The notes below the pieces were generated by a model that saw only the letters and a list, made by a program, of their open reading frames with translations, was not told the DNA's origin and did no database searches. 64,000 bases of DNA from assembly GCF_001642835.1 (NCBI RefSeq), contig NZ_LXEI01000001.1, positions 496,001-560,000 on the forward strand, written 5' to 3'. Position numbers and translations under genes: made by a program. Positions 53,853-61,772 of the stretch are shown one piece after another (the stretch's first letter is position 1; each line of letters starts with the position of its first letter). Source of the DNA: Pseudotamlana agarivorans (GTDB taxonomy: Bacteria > Bacteroidota > Bacteroidia > Flavobacteriales > Flavobacteriaceae).

Positions 53853-55313
53853 ATGCTTAAACAACATTTACAATTTAAATTATCTCAAAAACTGTCGCCG
53901 CAGCAAATTCAATTAATGAAATTGATACAGCTGCCTACGCAAGCTTTTGAACAGCGTTTAAAGCAAGAGTTAGAAGAAAACCCTGCCTTAGAGGGTGGTA
54001 AAGAAGAAGCCTTAAACGACTTAGACTCCGAATTTGATAATTCATCTGAAGAATATAACGACAACGAATCCATCAATACTGATGACATTAATGTTGACGA
54101 ATATTTAAGTGACGACGAGATTCCTGAATACAGAACCCAGGCTAATAATTACAGTAGTGATGATGAAGAAAAAACCATGCCTTATGCTGCTGGAACATCG
54201 TTTACTCAATATTTAATTAACCAGTTAAACACTTATAGATTAACCGACGAAGAACGCGATATTGCTGAATTTTTAGTCGGTAGTGTCGATGAAAGTGGTT
54301 ACATACGCCGTGAAATAAGTGATATCATGGACGATTTGGCCTTCACTCAAAATGTTTACACCAGTGAAGAAGCCATATTAAAAGTGCTTAAAATTGTACA
54401 CCAATTAGACCCTGCTGGTGTTGGGGCACGCAATTTACAAGAGTGTTTAAGCATTCAATTACACCGAAAAAATAAAACCGAAGATACCGATTTGGCTATT
54501 GCCATTATTGATAAAGCTTTTGATCAATTTACTAAGAAGCATTACAAAAAATTGATTCAAAAATTTAATATTACCGAAGAGCAACTTAAAGGAGCCATCA
54601 CCGAAATCGAGCATTTAAATCCGAAACCAGGCGGATCGTACGCAGGAAATAATCGTATTGTAGAGCACGTCGTTCCAGATTTTGCCATTAAAATTGTAGA
54701 TGGTGAATTAGAATTGTCTCTTAACGGAAGAAATGCTCCCGAACTTCATGTCTCTAGAGAATATAACAACATGCTTAAGGGTTATAAAGACTCTAAAGAG
54801 AAGTCTAAATCGCAAAAAGATGCGGTGATGTTCATCAAACAAAAATTAGATGCCGCAAAATGGTTTATTGAAGCCATTAAACAACGCCAGCAAACCCTGT
54901 TTGTTACGATGAGTGCGATTATGCATTATCAAAAAGATTATTTTCTAACTGGAGATGAACGCAATTTGAAACCCATGATCCTAAAGGATATTGCTGACGA
55001 AATTTCTATGGATGTCTCGACCGTATCACGCGTTGCCAATAGTAAATATGTCGATACTCCTTATGGCACCAAACTGATCAAAGAATTCTTTTCGGAATCG
55101 ATGAAAAATGATCAAGGTGAAGATGTTTCAACGCGAGAAATCAAAAAAATTCTTGAAACTGTTATTGAAGAAGAAAATAAGAAAAAGCCATTAACCGACG
55201 AAACTCTAGCGTCAATTCTGAAAGACAAAGGATATCCAATCGCAAGAAGAACCGTTGCCAAGTATAGAGAACAATTAGACATTCCTGTAGCGCGATTACG
55301 TAAAAAAATATAA
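53853..55313 (+). CDS. rpoN: RNA polymerase sigma-54 factor RpoN
   Basis: Alternative sigma factor recognising -24/-12 promoters with activator AAA+ proteins. 486 residues. Region I: QHLQFKLSQKLSPQQIQLMK, LIQLPTQAFEQRLKQELEEN. An acidic region II (about 50-115) precedes the core-binding region with LDPAGVGARNLQECL and VVPDFAIKI. The helix-turn-helix has PMILKDIADEISMDVSTVSR and the RpoN box is RRTVAKYREQ at the C-terminus (ARRTVAKYREQLDI). All hallmarks present. Its last base is the first base of the next gene's ATG. Confidence 0.96.
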   Translation: MLKQHLQFKLSQKLSPQQIQLMKLIQLPTQAFEQRLKQELEENPALEGGKEEALNDLDSEFDNSSEEYNDNESINTDDINVDEYLSDDEIPEYRTQANNYSSDDEEKTMPYAAGTSFTQYLINQLNTYRLTDEERDIAEFLVGSVDESGYIRREISDIMDDLAFTQNVYTSEEAILKVLKIVHQLDPAGVGARNLQECLSIQLHRKNKTEDTDLAIAIIDKAFDQFTKKHYKKLIQKFNITEEQLKGAITEIEHLNPKPGGSYAGNNRIVEHVVPDFAIKIVDGELELSLNGRNAPELHVSREYNNMLKGYKDSKEKSKSQKDAVMFIKQKLDAAKWFIEAIKQRQQTLFVTMSAIMHYQKDYFLTGDERNLKPMILKDIADEISMDVSTVSRVANSKYVDTPYGTKLIKEFFSESMKNDQGEDVSTREIKKILETVIEEENKKKPLTDETLASILKDKGYPIARRTVAKYREQLDIPVARLRKKI

Positions 55314-55918
55314 TGGATAAATTACTAAAGAGTATTTCGTATATTTTTCATCCGCTGTTAATGCCTATTGCTGGTGTAGCGTTTTATTTTGCTAAATCAC
55401 CACGGTTTATTCCTTTTGATATTATTTCAGCGAAATTAATTTCCTTATTTATTTTAACTGTTATATTGCCTATTTTACTGTATTTATTACTAAAAATTAC
55501 AGGGCGTGTCAACAGTATTCGTTTAGAAACAGCCAGGCAAAGGGTATTACCTTTAATGCTGAATTGTATCATTCTACTTTTGGTGATAAAAAGAATTACA
55601 ACACCCAATCAATCCATTGAGATTTACTTTTTCTTTGTGGGTATTCTCATTTCAAATATGGCCTGCCTGTGCTTAGCTATGTTCGGATTTAAGGCAAGTA
55701 TTCACATGATTGGAGTAAATGGCTTAGCCATGTATTTTGTTGCCCTTAGCATTCATTACAGCATTAATATAAACGGCACTTTAGCTTTAATGGCCTTAAT
55801 AATTGGCGCTGTAGCCACTTCCAGACTTCACTATAAAGCTCATAATGCCATAGAACTCGTAATAGGCGCTTTTATAGGCTTTATTCCTCAATTGATACTT
55901 GTGCCCTATTGGCTGTAA
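55313..55918 (+). CDS. Membrane protein, PAP2-related
   Basis: 201 residues with about six membrane helices. SRLHYKAHNAIELVIGAFIG resembles the third part of a PAP2 phosphatase motif (SRxxxxxH), and FGFKASIHMIGVN the second, but the first motif (KxxxxxxRP) is not clear, although ETARQRVLPL may correspond. If active it would dephosphorylate a lipid-linked substrate. Its ATG overlaps the TAA of rpoN by one base, so the two are translationally coupled. Function uncertain. Confidence 0.6.
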   Translation: MDKLLKSISYIFHPLLMPIAGVAFYFAKSPRFIPFDIISAKLISLFILTVILPILLYLLLKITGRVNSIRLETARQRVLPLMLNCIILLLVIKRITTPNQSIEIYFFFVGILISNMACLCLAMFGFKASIHMIGVNGLAMYFVALSIHYSININGTLALMALIIGAVATSRLHYKAHNAIELVIGAFIGFIPQLILVPYWL

Positions 55919-56077
55919 AAAATTGAAATATTGTTTATCTAAAGAGCAATAATCAAGTGTTTAGTTGTCTGTGTATGCAATCAATCTAGAAAAAAAATTT
56001 GTTTAGAAAATTACGCATGAATATCGGTAAGTAAGCTCAAACAAGGTATAAATTACACACCCTTTTGTAGTATATTT
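55919..56077. repeat. Decayed palindromic spacer element J1
   Basis: GTCTGTGTATGCAATC at its start pairs loosely with ATAAATTACACAC near its end, with GGTAAGTAAGCT between. It resembles element J4 (58661-58797), which has TTGTGTATGATTTC, CGTAAGTAATCT and AATTATACACGG in the same order. No gene here. Confidence 0.45.
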
Positions 56078-56614
56078 TTATTCCAATATTATTTTTATTT
56101 CCTTTGACATAAAAGGTTTGTCCTTTCCTCCATAAACTGTACTGCACTTTCCTTTTATTAAAATATTTGGGTTTTTCTGTATGAAGAATTTTTCTATTTT
56201 GTTCTTTATGTTCAACTCAGGTATTTCAAATACAATGTCGTCTATCGATTCAGATATAGTTCCCAAAAATATTTTTTCAAATGGTTTTTCCTTTGAAATG
56301 GTATATTCGTTAATATATTCGCTGTCGTCTCCGAATATAGGTGGACCTTCAATGAATCGTTTTTTTAATTCCTCTCGGGATTTAAATTCTTCTACATTTG
56401 GCACAAATGAAATCTCAATATTATTTAAGTCTTTATAAAATCGAATAGTTTTTTCTGCCTCAGTTGGGTAAACTCTAATGATCAATTCAAAATTGTCAGT
56501 AGACTGATACGTTTCCTTATCAAGCTCCCAGTAGAGCTTTGTGTTTTCAAAATCATTTTTTGAGCAACTAAAAGCTAAAATCGAAAACAGTAAAATTGTT
56601 AAGATGTTCTTCAT
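56078..56614 (-). CDS. Predicted lipoprotein of unknown function
   Basis: 178 residues from the ATG at 56614; two codons further upstream are open (TTG at 56620) but the ATG is preferred. Lipoprotein signal NILTILLFSILAFSC, with Cys about 17, then an acidic region (NDFENTKLYWELDKETYQST) and a beta-rich body with FELIIRVYPTEAEKTIRFY. No domain recognised; a surface or periplasmic lipoprotein is likely. It is bounded by palindromic spacers, and together with the next four genes forms an accessory block between the rpoN membrane gene and the porin-exbD genes. Confidence 0.7.
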   Translation of the reverse strand: MKNILTILLFSILAFSCSKNDFENTKLYWELDKETYQSTDNFELIIRVYPTEAEKTIRFYKDLNNIEISFVPNVEEFKSREELKKRFIEGPPIFGDDSEYINEYTISKEKPFEKIFLGTISESIDDIVFEIPELNIKNKIEKFFIQKNPNILIKGKCSTVYGGKDKPFMSKEIKIILE

Positions 56615-56773
56615 TCTCAAAATATATTATAACGATCTCCTGTGTATGAAGCATTGTGCATTTCGAATCACTTCACTGCTAAACCGCTAATATGTTTGTC
56701 TAACACACTTACTTTTATTTTAACCAAGTCTTGTCCAGTAATTTACAAACAATGTCGTACTGCGGATTTCTTT

Positions 56774-57318
56774 TCAGTTATCAACTTGAATTAATCCTCC
56801 TTCAGGCATACTCATGTCTCGATGCCCACCAATTACAAGCCATTTTCATCTTTTTTGACCATAAAATCACTCCATCTTAAAGTACCTATAAAGGTATTCC
56901 CCTTTGTTGGTCCATCGGGCATATCCTCACCATAATAAGTGAATGTTTCAGTATGTGTATAATGGGCAATAGCTGATTTACCATCATCTAATATTTGAAT
57001 TTCTACAGGAGTAACCTTCATTTCTAAACACTGTTCTTCCTCCTTCATAATTTCCCAAAACTTCGCTATCCCTTCCTTTGTAGTCAATTCATTTTTTTTT
57101 GACTCCCATTTCTTCCAATCTGGATGATGATAAGCCATATAAGTTTCGAAATCATTGTCTTTCCAAGATACAAAACGACCTTCAATCGCTTTCCAAACTT
57201 CTTGTTCAATTTTTGTTTGACTTATTTCATCAATGTCAATGGTGTTAGACTCTTTTTTATTCTCATTACATGAAAACAATAAAACTGTCACTGCAATAAT
57301 TGAAATTATTTTTCTCAT
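56774..57318 (-). pseudogene. SnoaL/DUF4440-like lipoprotein, frameshifted near its C-terminus
   Basis: The unbroken part, 56833-57318, encodes 161 residues: a lipoprotein signal (IISIIAVTVLLFSC) and an NTF2/SnoaL-like fold (KIEQEVWKAIEGRFVSWKDN, DFETYMAYHHPDWKKW, AIAHYTHTETFTYYGEDM, LRWSDFMVKK). It ends in DENGL then stops at 56833-56835. One base more in the A-run at 56843-56846 restores frame: KKDEKWLVIGGHRDMSMPEG then GLIQVDN and a stop at 56774-56776. KWLVIGGHRDMS is typical of this fold. So a single-base deletion is inferred, real or technical. Sits in the accessory block; function unknown. Confidence 0.62.
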
Positions 57319-57331
57319 AAGTTTTCTCTAT

Positions 57332-57538
57332 TATAAGTTGTACAACAGTTTGGCTATGGTTTCGTTGCATGAAAATTAGCGATTATTTTTCGGTTGAGCC
57401 ACAAGCCTGATTTTTAAATTTTACTATTTATTTTTTATTGGAAATCGTCAAATTTAAAAATTTGGCGCCTTTCCAAGTTTGCCTTAACTTTGATTAATCA
57501 ACTAAATAGCAATTAGCTATAGACGTTGTTGGCAACTG
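57332..57538. repeat. MITE-like palindromic spacer element J3
   Basis: About 207 bp. It starts TTGTACAACAGTTTGGCTATGG-TTTCGTTGC-type sequence (57332-57366) and ends AGCTATAGACGTTGTTGGCAA, giving imperfect inverted ends (ACAAC.GT..GGCTAT). It abuts the tetR stop codon at 57540. Shares TATG(G/A)TTTCGTTGC(A/G)TG with J4. No coding frame. Confidence 0.5.
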
Positions 57539-57539
57539 G

Positions 57540-58136
57540 CTATTTACTTTCGTCAATTGAAATTCCCTTTAGAAGAAGTTCCATTCCCCATTTTAGTAGT
57601 TCTTTAGATTCATCATTGTTTAATCCGCAAACATCTTTTGAAACAATAAGCGGTTCAATACCCATTAAAACAGTAAATAAATTTTTAAGATTTTTGATTT
57701 CCGTTTTTTTTAGGTTAGTTTCATCCAACACCATTTTAAGCGTTTTACTCCTTCTTGCTCCTCTTTTGGTAAGTTGAGAATTCGAAGTAAGTACAATACT
57801 TAAGTAAGCCCTAAATGCATTTTCGTTGTCAAGAGCAAGATTATTATAATATTCTTGTACGCCCAAAATTTTATCCTTTATTTTCAAACCCTGTAAATTC
57901 TCATATATCGTTATCGGTTTTTTTGTATTGATGTCTATTCCTGCTTCGGCAGATAATATGTCAATATTTGAGTAATATCGATATATCGTTGCCCTTGAAA
58001 CCCCTACTTTTTCTGCCACGTCTTCAAGTGTGAATTTTTCACCATAATTCATAAGCTCTTGGGCGCTGCATAGTATTTTTTCCCGAGTTTCTTGTTTTTG
58101 CTTAACTCTTCCTTTTTTTAAATATTCATTTTTCAT
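57540..58136 (-). CDS. TetR-family transcriptional repressor
   Basis: 198 residues. The N-terminal HTH (about 16-60) is KILCSAQELMNYGEKFTLED, VAEKVGVSRATIYRYYSNID, the standard TetR recognition form. The ligand-binding domain follows. It is divergent from a cupin gene, with 72 bp between the start codons. Two 21-bp direct repeats, each with an inner palindrome, lie next to the two start codons (58137-58157 and 58190-58210), the expected arrangement for autorepression and control of the cupin gene. Ligand unknown. Confidence 0.88.
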   Translation of the reverse strand: MKNEYLKKGRVKQKQETREKILCSAQELMNYGEKFTLEDVAEKVGVSRATIYRYYSNIDILSAEAGIDINTKKPITIYENLQGLKIKDKILGVQEYYNNLALDNENAFRAYLSIVLTSNSQLTKRGARRSKTLKMVLDETNLKKTEIKNLKNLFTVLMGIEPLIVSKDVCGLNNDESKELLKWGMELLLKGISIDESK

Positions 58137-58157
58137 GAGACAAATATCTTATAAAAT
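58137..58157. promoter_or_regulatory. Putative TetR operator 1 (beside the tetR start)
   Basis: Contains ATGAGA-CAAATA-TCTTAT (one arm mismatch), starting next to the tetR ATG. It matches 58190-58210 at 20 of 21 positions. The tetR transcript would start just upstream (about 58161), so binding here would block it. Confidence 0.6.
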
Positions 58158-58188
58158 TTGTAAAAGTCAAAAATACATTTTATGTTTG
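58157..58188 (+). promoter_or_regulatory. Promoter of the cupin gene
   Basis: TTTG (58157-58160), 20 bp, TATGTTTG (58181-58188): a complete consensus match. Predicted start near 58195, inside operator 2, with a leader of about 14 nt. Confidence 0.6.
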
Positions 58189-58197
58189 TGAGACAAA
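58168..58197 (-). promoter_or_regulatory. Promoter of tetR
   Basis: On the minus strand TTTG (58194-58197), 18 bp, TATTTTTG (58168-58175). It overlaps the cupin promoter, and its -33 element lies inside operator 2. Confidence 0.5.
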
Positions 58198-58210
58198 TAT
58201 CTCATAAAAT
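58190..58210. promoter_or_regulatory. Putative TetR operator 2 (beside the cupin start)
   Basis: Contains TGAGA-CAAATA-TCTCA, perfect arms; it covers the predicted cupin transcription start and reaches its ATG at 58209. Direct-repeat partner of 58137-58157, 53 bp apart. Confidence 0.6.
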
Positions 58211-58643
58211 GAATAACAATACAACAAAATGGGTGCTTGGACACAAAGTAACACCTTATGAAACAACAGGGGATTACGATTTAATGATGGGTGAAACACC
58301 CGCAATGGTACAAGGGCCGCCGCCACATTTACACCATTCTTTTAAAGAGGTGTTTTTGGTGGTAGAAGGCGAAATGGAATTTATGGTTAGCGGTGAAATA
58401 AAAGTTTGTAAAGCAGGTGAATCTATAGATATTCCACCTGAAACATTGCATACATTCAATAACAAGTCCAATCAGCCTTGTAAATGGGTAAACATTCATA
58501 GCCCGAAAGGGTTCCGCAACTTTTTTGAAACATTAGGGGTTTCTGTTAACGACCAAAACGCTCAAGAAAAGTCAGTAGCACCCGAAATTATTCAAGAGGT
58601 AATAAAAACAGCGGGCGATTATGATATGATAATTAAAGTGTAG
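58209..58643 (+). CDS. Small cupin protein
   Basis: 144 residues from the ATG at 58209 (MNNNTTKWVLGHKVTP). An ATG at 58182 would lie in the -7 box, so it is disfavoured. Cupin motif 1 is PPPHLHHSFKEVFLVVEGEM (His, His and Glu metal ligands; position 41-60) and motif 2 is IPPETLHTFNNKS. One barrel domain, metal-binding likely. Cupins of this type include dioxygenase-like and ligand-binding proteins; substrate unknown. Controlled by the divergent TetR gene by position. Ends at spacer J4. Confidence 0.82.
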   Translation: MNNNTTKWVLGHKVTPYETTGDYDLMMGETPAMVQGPPPHLHHSFKEVFLVVEGEMEFMVSGEIKVCKAGESIDIPPETLHTFNNKSNQPCKWVNIHSPKGFRNFFETLGVSVNDQNAQEKSVAPEIIQEVIKTAGDYDMIIKV

Positions 58644-58660
58644 TTTTTTATCAGCTTGTT

Positions 58661-58797
58661 GCCAACGTGTTTGTGTATGATTTCGTTGCGTGTTTCAGCA
58701 ACTAATTTAGCAAATACAAACCGAATAGAAAATTCGCGAGGATTTTCGTAAGTAATCTTGTACTAGCAATGAATTATACACGGTGTTGGCAAATCGT
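58661..58797. repeat. MITE-like palindromic spacer element J4
   Basis: About 137 bp, from TTGCCAACGTGTTTGTGTAT to ATACACGGTGTTGGCAA: imperfect inverted ends with TTGCCAAC/GTTGGCAA. It starts 18 bp after the cupin stop and ends 3 bp before the stop of the next gene. A degenerate copy, J1, lies at 55919-56077. Confidence 0.6.
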
Positions 58798-58800
58798 TAT

Positions 58801-59394
58801 TTATTTATAAGGTAATGTTTTTATGTCATCTCTAATGATTTTCAAATAGCCTTGATAAATGCTGATTAACTCTCTATTATTCTTTTTTAAAATTCCGAAA
58901 TTACTTTTCAAAACTCCAAATTTTCTTTTAAACTCTGAATTGTCATCATTTTCCAGAAAATTTACCGAATGAATACTCTGTATAGATTCGTAATTTTCTT
59001 TTATTATTTGCTTTGTTTTGGATTCGTTAAAATCATAAAATAAATTTATGTGATAATGTTCAAAATGCGGAAATTCTATTAATCTCTTTTGGTAACTTGA
59101 AATTAATTCTTCAGTACTTTTGACTAATTCTTCAGCTCCTTTTCGGTCTTCTTCAATCATTTCATATTTGTCCGCAGTCAAGCTAAAAAATCCGATTTGA
59201 TACAAATAAAATTCAGATGCTTTTTTTGCAGATTCAATTTTCTCTTTCCAGTATAATTGTTGTAATTCAACTCTTTTTTTTGATTTGTTTAGATAAATAT
59301 CTACGAGAGTTTTAGTAAAGTAGCCAATAATTGCGAACACTATACTAAGCAACCAACTTTCAGGTGTTTCCAATAAAGATTTGATTGTATTCAT
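58801..59394 (-). CDS. Unknown protein with one N-terminal membrane helix
   Basis: 197 residues, no family recognised. A membrane helix (WLLSIVFAIIGYFTKTLVDI, about 14-33) is followed by a basic turn (KSKKR) and a helical, charged body, with SAKKASEFYLYQIGFFSLTA and long amphipathic segments likely to form coiled coil. By the positive-inside rule the C-terminal body is cytoplasmic. Its stop codon directly follows spacer J4, and its start is 35 bp after the stop codon-side of the porin gene's neighbour on the same strand. Accessory-block member. Confidence 0.6.
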   Translation of the reverse strand: MNTIKSLLETPESWLLSIVFAIIGYFTKTLVDIYLNKSKKRVELQQLYWKEKIESAKKASEFYLYQIGFFSLTADKYEMIEEDRKGAEELVKSTEELISSYQKRLIEFPHFEHYHINLFYDFNESKTKQIIKENYESIQSIHSVNFLENDDNSEFKRKFGVLKSNFGILKKNNRELISIYQGYLKIIRDDIKTLPYK

Positions 59395-59429
59395 TCTGTT
59401 TCTTGTTCTGTTTTTCTAATGTTTGCCAT

Positions 59430-60119
59430 CTACAGAATATAAAATATAAGTCCCATTTTAATGATACTCATATCTATGGTTTCACCATCAAGCTTTGCGG
59501 AATCGGAAAATAAGGGATTAAGAAGATAATTAACATGTAAATTCCATGTATTATAACCCACACTTAAAGTTAGGCCATATTGAAAGCTATTGAAGTCGGG
59601 ATTATTTGTATATCGAAAACTTCCCAGATCACCTTTATAACTAGAGATATCGCTTATTACGTAACCTAATTTAAACCCCGTGTAGATTCTCCAAAAAGCA
59701 GATTCGGTAGGTGTAGAAGTCCTCCAACGATACTCTATAGGCAATTCGATAAGGTGAAAAGTAAATTTATTTTTAGAAAAGGAACTATCACCATCAATAA
59801 CTTCATATACAAAACTCCCATCATCCTCACGAACTAATAAATTTTGATTGTATGAATCGGCAGCGTAGCCTAATCCAATACCGAAAGCTTTATTTCTTGC
59901 TTTATTTATGGGCATATCTTTAATATAGCCTAGACTCAAACTCCAAGAAAAGCCATTTTGAGAGAGTCCCTCTGGTCTTTTAACAATCAAATTGTAAGTA
60001 ATTCCTGCATAAAAATGGTCTTCCTTATAAAGCGAATCGACTTCCACGGTTGCGATGTCCTGTGCCGTGCATAGGAAGAAACTATGAAGAAGAAATAATG
60101 TAAAGACCAAGTACTTCAT
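59430..60119 (-). CDS. Outer-membrane beta-barrel, porin-like
   Basis: 229 residues with a signal peptide (LVFTLFLLHSFFLCTAQ) and alternating beta strands, for example FYAGITYNLIVKRP, GFSWSLSLGYIKDM, FGIGLGYAAD and FQYGLTLSVGYNTWNLHVNY, ending in IIKMGLIFYIL. Resembles small porin-family barrels of this phylum. It lies downstream of exbD2 on the same strand but beyond a terminator (60168-60199). Exact role unknown. Confidence 0.65.
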   Translation of the reverse strand: MKYLVFTLFLLHSFFLCTAQDIATVEVDSLYKEDHFYAGITYNLIVKRPEGLSQNGFSWSLSLGYIKDMPINKARNKAFGIGLGYAADSYNQNLLVREDDGSFVYEVIDGDSSFSKNKFTFHLIELPIEYRWRTSTPTESAFWRIYTGFKLGYVISDISSYKGDLGSFRYTNNPDFNSFQYGLTLSVGYNTWNLHVNYLLNPLFSDSAKLDGETIDMSIIKMGLIFYIL

Positions 60120-60167
60120 TAAATCAGAATCGGTTTAAAATTAAAACATTAAAGGTATTAAAAAATG

Positions 60168-60199
60168 AAAGGCGTTTTGAGAAAATCAAAACGCCTTTT
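60168..60199 (-). terminator. Terminator after the exb genes
   Basis: AAAGGCGTTTTGA, GAAAA, TCAAAACGCCTTT: 13-bp perfect arms. Read on the minus strand a T-rich stretch follows (TTTCATTTTT). Ends the exbB-exbD transcript before the porin-like gene. Confidence 0.8.
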
Positions 60200-60221
60200 A
60201 TTATAAAATTAAGAATGTAAA

Positions 60222-60698
60222 TTAATCTCTTCCAAATACACTACCTTTTTTGGTTGTGTAATTTATTTTAAGGGCATTAACCTTACGTAGTTCTTGTTTA
60301 ATATCACTAATTAATCCCATGTTAGCACCTTTATCTACTTTTAAAGCAGTGGTTAAAAAAGGAATTAATTCTTCTCTTTTAGAAGCTCGTTCTGCAGCAA
60401 TAAAAGCAGCAATTTCTTTAACATCGGCGAACTTATCATTTAACTGAATTTTAGCTTCTGTACCGTATTGCTTGTAATTTTCGCTTGGTTTTCCTGCATA
60501 AATATACATAACCAAATCTTTTTTGTCCAGCTTTTCTACTTGATCTGCAAATGGTAAATTATTCTCAATCATTAAAGTGTTTTGCCTCATTACAGTGGCC
60601 ACCATAAAGAAGAATAATAACATAAATACAATATCAGGTAAAGCTGCTGTGTTTACTGCAGGTACGCCTCCGTCTTTTTTCTTTTTAAATTTAGACAT
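60222..60698 (-). CDS. exbD: ExbD/TolR-family energy transducer subunit (second copy)
   Basis: 158 residues with one N-terminal membrane helix holding the conserved Asp (ALPDIVFMLLFFFMVATVMR; Asp about 22) and a periplasmic domain (NNLPFADQVEKL, then LTTALKVDKGANMGLISDIK). ExbD subunits pair with ExbB/MotA-type proton channels to energise TonB. Together with exbD1 it forms a two-copy set after exbB, the usual Bacteroidota order. Gap to exbD1 is 23 bp. Confidence 0.93.
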   Translation of the reverse strand: MSKFKKKKDGGVPAVNTAALPDIVFMLLFFFMVATVMRQNTLMIENNLPFADQVEKLDKKDLVMYIYAGKPSENYKQYGTEAKIQLNDKFADVKEIAAFIAAERASKREELIPFLTTALKVDKGANMGLISDIKQELRKVNALKINYTTKKGSVFGRD

Positions 60699-60721
60699 AT
60701 AGTTTAAACGTTATTTTTATT

Positions 60722-61309
60722 CTATTGAACTTCTGAAAGTTTTTGAGGATAATCAAGCTTAATTTGCTCAATTTGTTCCTTTAACTTTTCTTTATTCCCA
60801 GGCCAGTTAACGTCATTATAGTTGGCTTCCATTTCCTTAAATGATTTCCCATATAATGATTGCGCCCTAGAATCTCTTAATTCGTTATACGCTGCTACCA
60901 ATTCATTTTGTACAGCTATATACGTTTTATAAGTAGTCTCACGTTCATTCTTAAGCGAAATAATAGCTTTATCTGGGTTATCAGATGAAGCTGGATCCTT
61001 TTTTCCTGAACAGTAGTCGCATGTTCTATCACCGCCATTATCTAAAAATTCCTTAGCAGCTTGTCTTAAATCTTTAAGCTCCATAAGTTCATCTTCAACA
61101 AGCAATTGGTCTTTACCATTTAATAAAACGGTAAAGATGTTTTTTTGCTTGATAACAACATCCACATCAGATTCTTCCATTGGAGGAAGTTTACGGTTAA
61201 TACCTGAATCTGTTTCAATAGTTGTTGTTACTAAGAAAAATATTAATAGTAAGAACGCGATATCGGCCATAGAGCCTGCATTTACTTCTGGTGATGCTCT
61301 TTTCGCCAT
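60722..61309 (-). CDS. exbD: ExbD/TolR-family energy transducer subunit (first copy), with extended tail
   Basis: 195 residues from the ATG at 61309 (MAKRASPEVNAG); a start at 61360 would overlap the upstream gene and is disfavoured. Membrane helix with the key Asp (MADIAFLLLIFFLVTTTIET; Asp about 16), then a periplasmic domain. After the usual ExbD part an extra segment contains RTCDYCSGKKDPASSDNPD, a CxxC pair not expected in ExbD, followed by a long charged helix to the C-terminus. Pair with exbD2; starts 4 bp after the four-helix membrane gene. Confidence 0.9.
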   Translation of the reverse strand: MAKRASPEVNAGSMADIAFLLLIFFLVTTTIETDSGINRKLPPMEESDVDVVIKQKNIFTVLLNGKDQLLVEDELMELKDLRQAAKEFLDNGGDRTCDYCSGKKDPASSDNPDKAIISLKNERETTYKTYIAVQNELVAAYNELRDSRAQSLYGKSFKEMEANYNDVNWPGNKEKLKEQIEQIKLDYPQKLSEVQ

Positions 61310-61313
61310 AATT

Positions 61314-61745
61314 TTATTTATTAAATAATTTTTTCGCTCCTCCGTAAAGCATTGATCCAATAGCTAAAGCTGCAAGGATGTAAAATGCATACAATCCAGC
61401 TCCAACATTTTTAGATGTTGCTTCAGTGATATCTAAACCTTTATCTGTAAAAGGTTTTAAGTTTAAATCTGTTCCAGAAGATATTCCGTAAGAAATCACA
61501 ATAATCAATGCAAAAGCACCAACAGTCATGATTGTCTTTTTAATATTACCAGCAAACAGACCTTTAATTACAAACAATAGTACAAGCAACAATACGATAC
61601 CTAATACGATGTAGGCAATATACAGCATGTTTCCACTCATACTTAAAGCAGTCTCATCGTCACCTGCCATAATCATTAGTGCGAAAATGGCACCAATAAT
61701 AGCAAGAGCGAAAGCCACTATTTTTAATACTTTATGTAAACCCAT
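61314..61745 (-). CDS. Four-helix membrane protein in the exb operon
   Basis: 143 residues with four predicted membrane helices: VAFALAIIGAIFALMIMAG, MLYIYIVLGIVLLLVLLFVI-type segment (about 40-62), MTVGAFALIIVISYGI and LYAFYILAALAIGSMLYG. No family recognised by motif. It lies between exbB (27-bp gap) and exbD1 (4-bp gap) on the same strand, so it is likely an accessory subunit of the ExbB-ExbD complex, an inference. Confidence 0.65.
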   Translation of the reverse strand: MGLHKVLKIVAFALAIIGAIFALMIMAGDDETALSMSGNMLYIAYIVLGIVLLLVLLFVIKGLFAGNIKKTIMTVGAFALIIVISYGISSGTDLNLKPFTDKGLDITEATSKNVGAGLYAFYILAALAIGSMLYGGAKKLFNK

Positions 61746-61772
61746 AATTTTAGTCTTTTAAATTTGTTACTC

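Noticed and set aside
55919-58800. attC sites of a standard integron
   Set aside because: The spacer ends (TTGCCAAC/GTTGGCAA) do not match RYYYAAC/GTTRRRY and no IntI gene is in the window; only a cassette-like organisation is claimed.
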